This document shows positions 56,448-64,000 of a stretch of DNA of 64,000 nt, piece by piece. The first letter of the stretch is position 1; every line of letters begins with the position of its first letter. The position numbers and the translations under genes were made by a program. This DNA is from Gammaproteobacteria bacterium 39-13 (GTDB lineage Bacteria; Pseudomonadota; Gammaproteobacteria; Berkiellales; Berkiellaceae): NCBI GenBank assembly GCA_001898235.1, contig MKTN01000071.1, forward strand, positions 1-64,000, given 5' to 3'. The notes beneath the pieces are model-generated. The model had not been told where the DNA came from, made no database searches, and saw only the letters and a program-made list of their open reading frames with translations.

Positions 56448-57136
56448 ATGAATAGACAAGTAAGAGATGCCAGATTAGAAACACGGCAAGCTAGGCTTAA
56501 ACTGAAGCCGAGCAAGGATCCTTATTGGCGCTTATCGTAAGGGTGAACGTGATGGTAGCTGGGTGCTTCGCCAGAAAAAGGAAGGCCTTAAGAAGTATAC
56601 CAAAATTACCATTGGCAAGGCCGATGATGTGTTAGACAGTAATGGCATTGATATACTTAGTTTCAAAGAGGCGCAAATAAAGGCTCATGAGCATATCGAT
56701 GCGCTACTCAATCAATCTCACAAAACCACCGTTGAGTACGCTTCAATTCACTATATGAATTGGTTTAAAGAAAATCGCAAGTCTGTGCGAGAAACGCAAA
56801 ATACCATCGATGCGCATATTCTCCCCTACTTTGGTCAAAAGCTCATTTCTGAATTAACAACCAAAGAGATCAAGAGTTGGCATCAAAAGTTAGCCGCCAG
56901 CGCTGCACGTAAGCGATCATCAAGATTTTCTGCTCAACAATACTCTAATCAGCCTGACACCGACAGTCAGAAGCGATCTAGAAGAGCAACGGCTAATCGC
57001 ATCTTAACCGTCCTTAAAGCTATTCTTAACAAGGCCTTCCAAGATGAAATGATCAATGATGATCTCCCTTGGCGGCGTGTAAAGCCTTTTTGAGAACGTC
57101 GATGAAGCCAAAATTCGCTTTTTTCTCAAGGCCTGA
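56448..57136 (+). pseudogene. Broken site-specific tyrosine integrase, N-terminal part only
   Basis: Starting at ATG 56448 the frame reads into a stop after KPSKDPYW. The continuing similarity resumes in another frame as AYRKGERDGSWVLRQ, so several codons are lost and the frame changed near 56525. The SAM-like core-binding domain (VEYASIHYMNWF; DAHILPYFGQKLISEL; RILTVLKAILNKAF) is intact. At the end, an extra T in a run shifts the frame after WRRVKPF; the restored frame reads ENVDEAKIRFFLKA and then stops. The catalytic Arg-His-Tyr domain is missing. A dead integrase. Confidence 0.85.
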
Positions 57137-57277
57137 AGGGATCATTTGAGTTCTTTCTTCCGATGTTAAATTGAAATGATCAGACATTTTCTGGACTGCA
57201 ACTTGATTATTAATTATTCCAGTATTTGCCAATTTTAAAACAGGCAACATTATCTTATCGTATGTAGGTATAGACAT
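57053..57277 (-). pseudogene. Fragment of an Mrr-type restriction endonuclease (N-terminal domain)
   Basis: A 74-residue frame whose first ~50 residues match the Mrr N-terminal winged-helix domain: IPTYDKIMLPVLKLAN, then SDHFNLTSEERTQMIPSG. After that the similarity stops; the remaining 25 residues are simply the antisense of the integrase end. The catalytic Mrr domain is absent. The break lies near 57134-57145. It begins 19 bases upstream of the stop of the DUF2779 gene; both run on the minus strand. Confidence 0.8.
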
Positions 57278-57295
57278 AACTAATTCTCATCAATT

Positions 57296-59305
57296 TTAAA
57301 GTACATTTGCTTTCTCTTTCAAAAACTCATAAACCATCACCATAGCCAAAGTATCTAGCTCGCAGTACCGCTGCAATGCTTTTTTTAGCGCCTCACGTTC
57401 AGCGTTAGATATATCTGAAAACTGCATGAGTGCATAAGCAGTTGAGGCCATGCCGCCTTCTTCAATTCTCTCTGCTCTTTCTAAAAGCTGTACGTCTTCT
57501 CTAGGGACATGTTGAAATACATCAGGGAGCCTTTTATAAGGATTAACGATTTCACCATCATTACTCTTTTCAACAATGCACCAATCGTTAAAGTTATGGC
57601 TTTTAACTCCAGTGGATGAACCATATATAGGCTGTGAGAACTTTTGTTGTATAGCAGTAGATAGATTCAATACTGCAGGAAATAATAACTTCATAGTTGT
57701 TCTACCGTTAGTTGCAGGCAAGTAGGTGTATTTTCTGATCACCTCTTCTAGATCAACCATGCAACGTGGTCCTTGCCACTTCTCTTTAGTAGAGCCTGTG
57801 GGTTTAGTAATGCTTTTAATAAAATTGCATAAGGATTCATAATCAGCAGGTTTATTAGATTCTGCTTTTAACTGTTGGTAAATGGCATTTAGAGTGGAAT
57901 TTTCATGGTGTGCATACATAAAAATGGACCCATTGTCTTGTTCCAATTCCCTTTTGAGAGCCCTCACAAAGTCATAATTAGGGAACACACCTGGCCTTGC
58001 ATCTATGTATTCTCCTTTATGTTCAATGGTGCCATCACTTTGAACTATATGATGAGAGAATTGAAAGGCTAAAGACGCATAAGGTTTTTGTCCTTTATGG
58101 AAGGGAATTGCAACTGTACAGGTCTCAAAGTCGATAAAATGTAAAGGAAATACCCATTTAGCCATTACTTCTTTTAACTTAGGGTGAATATAAGGCTCTG
58201 TACGCTCTGCTTGATACATTTCTATTTGGCGCCATTGCCTTTGTTTTTGGCTCATGCCATCCAAATCTTTTTCTTCTGGGTTAATGTCATCCTTATTAAC
58301 TTGTTCAAGTTTAAATTTCTTTTGTTCGATTAGCTTTTCTTTACCACGAAAATTCCAAATATCGAGTACAGTTGATGATTCAAAATCTTTATCTTGCCAT
58401 TTCAGCGCACTCTTCCAACATTCACGAATGCCACTCTTAAAATCCTTTGGTTCTGTATGAAATGAGTAATTAAATTGACAATCTGCACATTTTTTACCAA
58501 TATCATCTACAATTTTTCTATCTGCAACATATTCTCGTGCCAAATGTTCAACGTATGCTTGAAAACTCATAGAGGCATGATTAATTTCATACTCAGCACA
58601 CATCAGCTCTTTTATATGCGTATCAACATTAATTGTTCTCAATAACCGAGGTTCTTTTTCCTCTTCAGATAATTTCTTGCTTGTTATTTTGATTCTTCCA
58701 GCTGAATCACGATTAATAATAAATTTTTGATTTAATCCATCAACGGGGCAAATTTGATCCTTATCAACTAAAGACAAAAAGTAAGATACTTTATATTGTG
58801 GGGGTAGTGCTTTTGATATCACATATGACTGCATGGCAACATCTAAAAGGTAATCTTCCCAATCAGAATATATTTCACCTTTCTTATTTCTAAATTCGCT
58901 TATAACTTTTCCAGATTGATCTCTAAACTCACTATCTTTATCGCTGTATGAACTTGATTTTACTTCTATGATTTCTAGCTTATCACCATCTTTAATTAAA
59001 ATGTCACACCGTATCTGCATATTTTCATGGCGAAACAGTGCTTCAAAGATGGTAACTTTGTTTTGTTTTAATAACTCTTGAGTCCGTTGGTAAGCCTGTT
59101 CATTATTGCAGTCTTGCAGATCAACTCCGCCATCAATATAAGCTTTAGCCAAAGCCCCAACCTGGTAGCCACCTGCTTTTAACGCTTCAAGAAAGGCATC
59201 TTCCTCTTGGTCGTTCTTGTATTCAGGCTTCCCAAAGTAATAAAGCTTGGTTGGACATTCCAATGCCAGCTTGAATAAAGATTTTGTGAAGTAGCGGGTA
59301 TTCAA
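57296..59305 (-). CDS. DUF2779 protein: Cas4-like Fe-S nuclease joined to a DnaQ-like exonuclease
   Basis: A 669-residue fusion. The N-terminal half is PD-(D/E)XK-like: LECPTKLYY with Cys17, Asp101 (RCDILIKDG) and E114-K116 (IIEVKSS). Three further Cys at 273, 276 and 296 (KKCADC; IRECW) complete the four ligands of a Cas4-type iron-sulfur site. The C-terminal half has the DEDD pattern, HFIDFETCT at 389-397 with Asp392 and Glu394, and an end with YCELDTLAMV (Asp651). The family is known in defence neighbourhoods but not functionally described to my knowledge. No helicase partner is adjacent. Confidence 0.85.
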   Translation of the reverse strand: MNTRYFTKSLFKLALECPTKLYYFGKPEYKNDQEEDAFLEALKAGGYQVGALAKAYIDGGVDLQDCNNEQAYQRTQELLKQNKVTIFEALFRHENMQIRCDILIKDGDKLEIIEVKSSSYSDKDSEFRDQSGKVISEFRNKKGEIYSDWEDYLLDVAMQSYVISKALPPQYKVSYFLSLVDKDQICPVDGLNQKFIINRDSAGRIKITSKKLSEEEKEPRLLRTINVDTHIKELMCAEYEINHASMSFQAYVEHLAREYVADRKIVDDIGKKCADCQFNYSFHTEPKDFKSGIRECWKSALKWQDKDFESSTVLDIWNFRGKEKLIEQKKFKLEQVNKDDINPEEKDLDGMSQKQRQWRQIEMYQAERTEPYIHPKLKEVMAKWVFPLHFIDFETCTVAIPFHKGQKPYASLAFQFSHHIVQSDGTIEHKGEYIDARPGVFPNYDFVRALKRELEQDNGSIFMYAHHENSTLNAIYQQLKAESNKPADYESLCNFIKSITKPTGSTKEKWQGPRCMVDLEEVIRKYTYLPATNGRTTMKLLFPAVLNLSTAIQQKFSQPIYGSSTGVKSHNFNDWCIVEKSNDGEIVNPYKRLPDVFQHVPREDVQLLERAERIEEGGMASTAYALMQFSDISNAEREALKKALQRYCELDTLAMVMVYEFLKEKANVL

Positions 59306-59445
59306 AATTAATGACCTAAACAGTTCTTTCTTTATTCAGTTTAGGCAAATTAATTGACTATTAGCTGGCTAGCTGGTTAATAATTCAGCTTATTGGATAT
59401 GAAGTGGTTTTTGTAGCCTGATATTCACCTGCTTAACAGGAGAGT

Positions 59446-59772
59446 TTAGATAAGAGGGCTTTTAAGTTGTTTCAGTGGCGGGATTAGCTCACTCACTTCA
59501 ACTTTAAGAGTTAAAGCTATTTGGATTAATTTTTGAATAGATAGATTCTGCTCACCCCGTTCAATTCTACCCATATAAGTACGCCCCAATTGCGCCTCAG
59601 CTGCAAAAGCTTCTTGAGAGTATCCTTTTTTCTTACGGATCTCTCGGATCTTTTTACCTACTTTTACGAGGTTTGGGCGTCTTTTTTTCAATAATAATCC
59701 AATTGAAGGTTCAATCTCTAATGTTTGATGCAGAGTCGGGTTACAAGCGCCCGATATACGATAGGCAGGCAT
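59446..59772 (-). CDS. XRE-family regulator fused to a DUF302 remnant
   Basis: A 108-residue frame. Residues ~36-98 form a full helix-turn-helix (GKKIREIRKKKGYSQEAFAA; LGRTYMGRIERGEQNLSIQK), very similar to the controller proteins of restriction-modification systems. Residues 1-28 (MPAYRISGACNPTLHQ...GLLL) instead match the end of a DUF302 domain, and the encoding DNA extends as DUF302 further upstream. The junction is near 59689. The natural start of the regulator is unclear; the ATG at 59772 lacks a ribosome site. It lies 140 bases upstream of the DUF2779 gene on the same strand and may control it. Confidence 0.75.
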   Translation of the reverse strand: MPAYRISGACNPTLHQTLEIEPSIGLLLKKRRPNLVKVGKKIREIRKKKGYSQEAFAAEAQLGRTYMGRIERGEQNLSIQKLIQIALTLKVEVSELIPPLKQLKSPLI

Positions 59773-59921
59773 ATCAAGATTTAACTTTTGTTTAATCGTC
59801 GCAGCAATATCAATTTCTGTTAAGATCCCAAATTCTTCTTTTTGTAATTCTTAAGTTAGTTTTTCAATAGCTGTATCAATGAAAAAGCTATCGTTTTACC
59901 AAACCCATATTTACTTTTCAT
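59689..59921 (-). pseudogene. DUF302 remnant with frameshift and stop
   Basis: From ATG 59921 the frame reads MKSKYGFGKTIAFS. One missing base then shifts it, and the continuing similarity is DTAIEKLT, a stop codon (TAA where Gln is expected), ELQKEEFGILTEID, LNLDMPAYRISGACNP and IGLLL. This is the classical DUF302 pattern. The C-terminal half is replaced by the XRE domain. It overlaps the first part of the 59446-59772 frame. Confidence 0.8.
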
Positions 59922-60434
59922 ATCTTATTGACACCTTTTTTAGAAAGTTAGGATTTTATCGCTATATCTAGTTCATTTCGTTAATTCATGGCACCATGAT
60001 TTCAATATTACAACAATCTTGAGGTGCATTTTTTATCCACTTCTAGCATTGCTCTACCTAGAAAAATTATTTTCATTTTCTCACCTTCTTGTTTTACAAG
60101 AAAAAACTAGCTGAAATCCATTACCAGTAATCGCATCTATAAAGCGCTTAATATATATAATCCATCAAATCATCCACAAATGATATAAACTGAAGAAAAG
60201 ACCTCACTCTAAATGGATTTTGTGTATGAATATCAATCAGCATCACTGTTTTATTGCGTCGCAGCAATGCTTAACTTTCCGCCTTCCCATGCTCATAATA
60301 TCAGCAGGTGATGGTTTACAGAGTTGGGGGTTAACATGATCATGATCAAGCCGTATTCTGTAGATTTTGTCCAACGACCAAAGCTTTTAACTAGGGATGA
60401 AGCTCGAGTCCGTCTTTAATTGAAGGACGAGTAT
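59922..60434 (+). other. Non-coding flank upstream of the RND operon
   Basis: 513 bases with no convincing gene. Two tiny plus-strand frames exist (60226-60339, 37 residues; 60336-60419, 27 residues) without domains, and only the second is close to the adaptor gene. The sequence near 60420 (GAAGGACGAG) serves as its ribosome site. No clear promoter was recognised. Confidence 0.4.
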
Positions 60435-61460
60435 ATGAATAGATGGATTATCTCTTTACTTTATTTTGTCACTTGTTTTGTGCAAGCAGAATTAGCTACA
60501 TACTCTGCATCCTATGAGCAATTACCATTGGAAAGGTGGTTTGATGGGACTGTCGAAGCAGTTAAACAATCGACCGTTTCTGCTGAAACAAAAGGAAGGG
60601 TAGCTCAGATTTTCTTTGACATAGGTGATACAGTTCCTGCAGGTTCAGTCATATTAACTTTAGTATCAAATGAGCAGCGCGAAGCTCTCAATCAGGCGGA
60701 GGCAAAATTATCTGAAGCACAAGCTAATTTTGAAGCCCAAAGCAAAGAATATGAAAGGATGGAAACTCTTTATAATAAAAATATCGTTTCTAAATCTGAT
60801 TGGGATAAAGTAACAGCTCGTTTTAATGTCATGAAGGCACAAGTAATTTCCGCAGAAGCCGCACTGAAAACAGCAAAAGAACAACTGAGTTATACCGAAA
60901 TTCGTGCACCATATGGCGGCGTTGTAAGCGTACGTCATGTTGAACTAGGTGAAGCTGTATTTCCAGGAAAACCACTGATGTCAGGCTTCAATCCAAATCT
61001 GATGCGAGTTCATGTTGATTTACCGCAGAAAGTTGCAGATAGCGTGCGAAAGCTGAAAAAAGCTAGAGTTATTAGTGAAGAGGGTGTTGAGATCATACCT
61101 TCAAAAATTGTTTTATATCCTGTTGCCGATCCTGCTACCAGCACAGTTCGTGCAAGATTAGAGCTTCCTGAATCTGTTACCTCTCTTTATCCCGGGGAAT
61201 TTGTTAAAGTGCCTTTCACAATTGGAGATGTCAAGCGATTACTTATTCCAATATCATGTGTTGTTTATCGGTCTGAGATAAGCGGTGTATATGTAGTCAA
61301 AGATAAGATCCCTTCGCTTCGACAAGTCCGGCTCGGGCAACATTTTGGAAATAAAATTGAAGTGGCTGCTGGTTTACAAGAAGGTGAATTAGTTGCATTA
61401 GATCCCATAGCTGCAGGAATAAATCTCCATCATGCTCAATCAAGAACATCCCATGAATGA
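60435..61460 (+). CDS. RND efflux periplasmic adaptor (membrane fusion protein)
   Basis: A 341-residue HlyD/AcrA-type adaptor. A Sec signal peptide (about 1-18, cleavage after VQA) is followed by a barrel-sandwich lipoyl half (GRVAQIFFDIGDTVPAGSVI), a helical hairpin (about 80-140, EREALNQAEAKLSEAQANFE-like coiled coil), the second lipoyl half (IRAPYGGVVSVRHVELGEAV) and a beta-barrel domain. ATG 60435 is preferred over the TTG at 60420 because AAGGACGAG lies between. It overlaps the next gene by eight bases. Links the inner-membrane pump to a TolC-like channel not seen here. Confidence 0.92.
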   Translation: MNRWIISLLYFVTCFVQAELATYSASYEQLPLERWFDGTVEAVKQSTVSAETKGRVAQIFFDIGDTVPAGSVILTLVSNEQREALNQAEAKLSEAQANFEAQSKEYERMETLYNKNIVSKSDWDKVTARFNVMKAQVISAEAALKTAKEQLSYTEIRAPYGGVVSVRHVELGEAVFPGKPLMSGFNPNLMRVHVDLPQKVADSVRKLKKARVISEEGVEIIPSKIVLYPVADPATSTVRARLELPESVTSLYPGEFVKVPFTIGDVKRLLIPISCVVYRSEISGVYVVKDKIPSLRQVRLGQHFGNKIEVAAGLQEGELVALDPIAAGINLHHAQSRTSHE

Positions 61461-64000
61461 AACCAGTTATAAGCTTGGTTTTTCGGGACGATTGGCTAAA
61501 GTATTCCAAAACTCCCAACTTACGCCTTTATTAGCGCTGGTGGGTTTATTACTAGGATTATTTGCGGCCTTGGTAACCCCAAGAGAAGAAGAGCCGCAGA
61601 TCAATGTCACTATGGCAAATGTTTTTATTCCCTTCCCTGGCGCTTCTGTTGCAGATGTTGAGAATCTGGCAACAATGCCAATGGAGCAGGTACTAGGCGA
61701 AATTGAAGGCGTTGATCATATTTTTTCGGTTTCTCGACCAGGTATGGCTGTGCTTACTGTTCAATATAAGGTTGGTATACCCAGAACCGAAGCGTTGGTT
61801 CGATTATATAATGCCATCTACTCTAATCAAAATTGGCGTCCACAGAATCTTGGTATCCTCCCTCCTCTTGTAAAACCTAAAGGTATTGATGATGTACCAA
61901 TCGTTGCCCTAACCCTCTGGACTCAAGATCCCACTCGTGGAGCTTTTGACCTAAAGCAAATTGCACATGCTTTAGAATCCGAGCTTAAACGTATCCCAGG
62001 AACACGCAACATTACTACCATTGGTGGACCTGAACAAGTGGCGCATGTTGCTCTAGATCCACAAAAACTAACAGCACGTGGCCTTTCCATCAGCCAACTA
62101 AGACATTCATTGTTAGCAAGCAATACTTCAAGCCAAACAGCTTCACTTATTGAAAATAACCAATTTATACCCGTTCAAGCAGGAGAATTTTTATCTAACA
62201 TTGAAGAGATCGCACAACTTGTTGTGGGAACGCATAATGGCAGGCCTGTTTATTTACAAGATGTAGCATCAATTAATTATGAACCAGCAGAAAATCAGAA
62301 TTATGTTTGGTATCTTCAAGCAAACAAAAATAATATCAACTCTCCAGCGGTCACAATGGCTATAAGTAAAAAACCTGGAGAAAATGCCGTAAAAATAGCA
62401 GAAAAAATTATTTCACGAGTTAATGAATTAAGAGGAAGTTTTATCCCCGAAGGTGTCGAAGTAACAATAACACGTAATTATGGAGCTACCGCCAATGACA
62501 AAGCTGAAAAACTAATTCATAAACTTATCTTTGCAACCATTTCAGTGCTCGTTTTAGTATTATTCACGCTTGGGATAAAAGAAGCGATTATAGTAGGTGC
62601 GGCAGTAATTTTAACCTTATCCATTACACTCTTTGCTTCTATGATGTGGGGTTTTACTTTAAATCGGGTGTCATTATTCGCACTTATTTTTTCAATTGGT
62701 ATTTTAGTCGATGATGCTATTGTAATTGTTGAAAATATTCATCGTCATATTATCAAAATGAATAAAAATTTATGTAGTGCAATTCCTGCAGCAGTAGATG
62801 AAGTAGGAGGACCAACCATTTTGGCAACGTTTACCGTTGTTGCTGCTTTGCTGCCAATGGCATTTGTTACTGGATTGATGGGACCTTATATGAGCCCCAT
62901 TCCGATCAATGCATCAATGGGAATGCTTATTTCACTTGCCATCGCCCTTACCTTCACCCCTTGGTTTTCAAATAAATTACTGACTAAACATGTAAGCGAA
63001 AAAGAGTTTACTCACAAAATTACACAAAATTTACAGCATATTTTTGAAAAAATTATGACACCTTTTTTAGGAGAATCGAATAGGAAAAATCGCTTTAAAT
63101 TAGCTGGTGTTATATTATTGCTTATTATTTTATCTTTCTGTCTAGTATTATTTAAGTTAGTCATACTTAAAATGCTTCCCTTCGATAATAAAAGTGAGTT
63201 TCAAATTGTTGTAAAATTACCCGAAGGTAGTGCTATTGAGCGTACTAGCGCTACACTTCAAGCATTAAGTGAATATTTAATAAAAGTACCAGAAGTAACC
63301 AACATTGAAGTTTATGCTGGAACAGCTTCTCCAATTGGGTTTAATGGATTGGTGCGACAATATTATTTGAGACAAGATCCTAATCTTGGAGACATTCAAG
63401 TTAATTTAAAAGATAAACAATATCGCAAACGAACAAGTCATGACATAGCTCAAGCTGTAAGGATACCTCTAACTGAAATTGCAAAGCATTATGACGCTAA
63501 TATTAAAGTAATAGAAGTGCCTCCAGGGCCTCCAGTACAAGCACCCATTGTCGCTGAAATTTATGGACCTGATTACCCAAGTCTTATTTCAAAAGCGAAA
63601 ATAATTAAAGATCACTTCGAAAAAACAATAGGGCTCGTCGACATAGACGATTCAGTAGAGACGAATGCTCCTCGACTTATCGTGAGCGTTGACAGATCAA
63701 AAGCTGCAATACTTGGGTTAAATCAAGAGGATATTACAACTTCGATTGCTACAGCTTTAGGGGGTGAAGATATCACATTTCTTCATACTGGTCATGCAAA
63801 ATACCCCATCCCTGTGCGAATTGATTTACCTGTTGCAAACAAAGTGAACATCAATGATTTCCTCGACTTGAAAGTACAGAGCACCTCAGGAAAGTTAATT
63901 CCATTGTCTGAGATTGTAAGTATAAAAGAAGCAAAATGGGAAAAAAGCATTTATCATAAAGATTTACTACCTGTGGTATATGTAACAGGTGACATGGCAG
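61453..64000 (+). CDS. RND-family efflux transporter, inner-membrane subunit (cut by window edge)
   Basis: At least 849 residues of an AcrB-like pump, open to the right edge. The N-terminus has a membrane helix (PLLALVGLLLGLFAALVTPR) and then the porter domain. Transmembrane helix 4 carries the proton-relay Asp pair in ILVDDAIVIVEN (about residues 416-427), and APYMSPIPI-type loops follow. The sequence EEEPQINVTMANVFIPFPGAS is typical of the multidrug/heavy-metal RND class; substrate cannot be told. The start overlaps the adaptor by eight bases, so the two are coupled. Confidence 0.93.
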   Translation, partial: MNETSYKLGFSGRLAKVFQNSQLTPLLALVGLLLGLFAALVTPREEEPQINVTMANVFIPFPGASVADVENLATMPMEQVLGEIEGVDHIFSVSRPGMAVLTVQYKVGIPRTEALVRLYNAIYSNQNWRPQNLGILPPLVKPKGIDDVPIVALTLWTQDPTRGAFDLKQIAHALESELKRIPGTRNITTIGGPEQVAHVALDPQKLTARGLSISQLRHSLLASNTSSQTASLIENNQFIPVQAGEFLSNIEEIAQLVVGTHNGRPVYLQDVASINYEPAENQNYVWYLQANKNNINSPAVTMAISKKPGENAVKIAEKIISRVNELRGSFIPEGVEVTITRNYGATANDKAEKLIHKLIFATISVLVLVLFTLGIKEAIIVGAAVILTLSITLFASMMWGFTLNRVSLFALIFSIGILVDDAIVIVENIHRHIIKMNKNLCSAIPAAVDEVGGPTILATFTVVAALLPMAFVTGLMGPYMSPIPINASMGMLISLAIALTFTPWFSNKLLTKHVSEKEFTHKITQNLQHIFEKIMTPFLGESNRKNRFKLAGVILLLIILSFCLVLFKLVILKMLPFDNKSEFQIVVKLPEGSAIERTSATLQALSEYLIKVPEVTNIEVYAGTASPIGFNGLVRQYYLRQDPNLGDIQVNLKDKQYRKRTSHDIAQAVRIPLTEIAKHYDANIKVIEVPPGPPVQAPIVAEIYGPDYPSLISKAKIIKDHFEKTIGLVDIDDSVETNAPRLIVSVDRSKAAILGLNQEDITTSIATALGGEDITFLHTGHAKYPIPVRIDLPVANKVNINDFLDLKVQSTSGKLIPLSEIVSIKEAKWEKSIYHKDLLPVVYVTGDMA

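Noticed and set aside
59922-60434. Rhodanese or other sulfur-gene remnant upstream of the RND operon
   Set aside because: Only tiny frames without motif; similarity was not visible.

Overview
The window is a compact, AT-rich gammaproteobacterial chromosome segment. Several signs point to the Legionellales, probably a Coxiellaceae/Berkiella-like intracellular or host-associated bacterium: a Francisella/Legionella-type panG-panB-panC-coaX set, an aapJQMP amino-acid importer, the surE-yqaA-nlpD-rpoS and eno-kdsA-pyrG-tilS-accA neighbourhoods, the MEP isoprenoid pathway (ispG, ispD, ispF), and many proteins with eukaryote-like domains. This placement is inference from gene content, because no rRNA or other phylogenetic marker was analysed.

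Layout. 0-4.4 kb: a His/Asn-rich protein tail, a small leucine-rich-repeat protein, then pantothenate/CoA synthesis. 4.4-9.4 kb: two adjacent paralogous proteins, one carrying four or five ubiquitin-interacting motifs (UIMs), then ispG and a membrane/coiled-coil protein. 9.4-13.4 kb: the aapJQMP operon. 13.5-23.4 kb: a first RpoS-like sigma factor, rmuC, a papain-like YiiX-type protein, an alpha/beta hydrolase, ychJ, a fused phosphoserine phosphatase/phosphoglycerate dehydrogenase, and a membrane protein with two SH3-ligand-like proline repeats. 23.4-30 kb: argS, a VanX-type dipeptidase, small unknowns, a stand-alone LHH-type nuclease, a Nudix hydrolase and a thioesterase. 30-41.1 kb: a long minus-strand housekeeping run from accA to rpoS, interrupted by a highly structured intergenic repeat after surE. 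41.4-43.7 kb: a bufferin-type RiPP cluster (Cys-rich precursor, MNIO/DUF692 enzyme, DUF2063 partner). 43.9-53.8 kb: desaturase, small unknowns, BrnQ, a glycosyltransferase, a eukaryotic-like kinase, an ABC transporter and a YegD-like Hsp70. 53.8-59.9 kb: a defence/mobile island with AbiEi-AbiEii-DUF3800, a broken integrase joined to a broken Mrr N-terminus, a DUF2779 nuclease, and an XRE regulator fused to a DUF302 remnant. 60.4-64 kb: an RND efflux pair cut by the window edge.

How the parts relate. The housekeeping blocks are conventional. The accessory content divides into three themes: candidate host-interaction proteins (UIM pair, LRR, SH3-ligand, kinase and several coiled-coil unknowns), metal handling by a modified peptide (bufferin), and anti-phage/DNA-processing genes gathered beside integration scars. 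Two RpoS-type sigma factors suggest that the stationary-phase or transmission programme may be split between two regulators.
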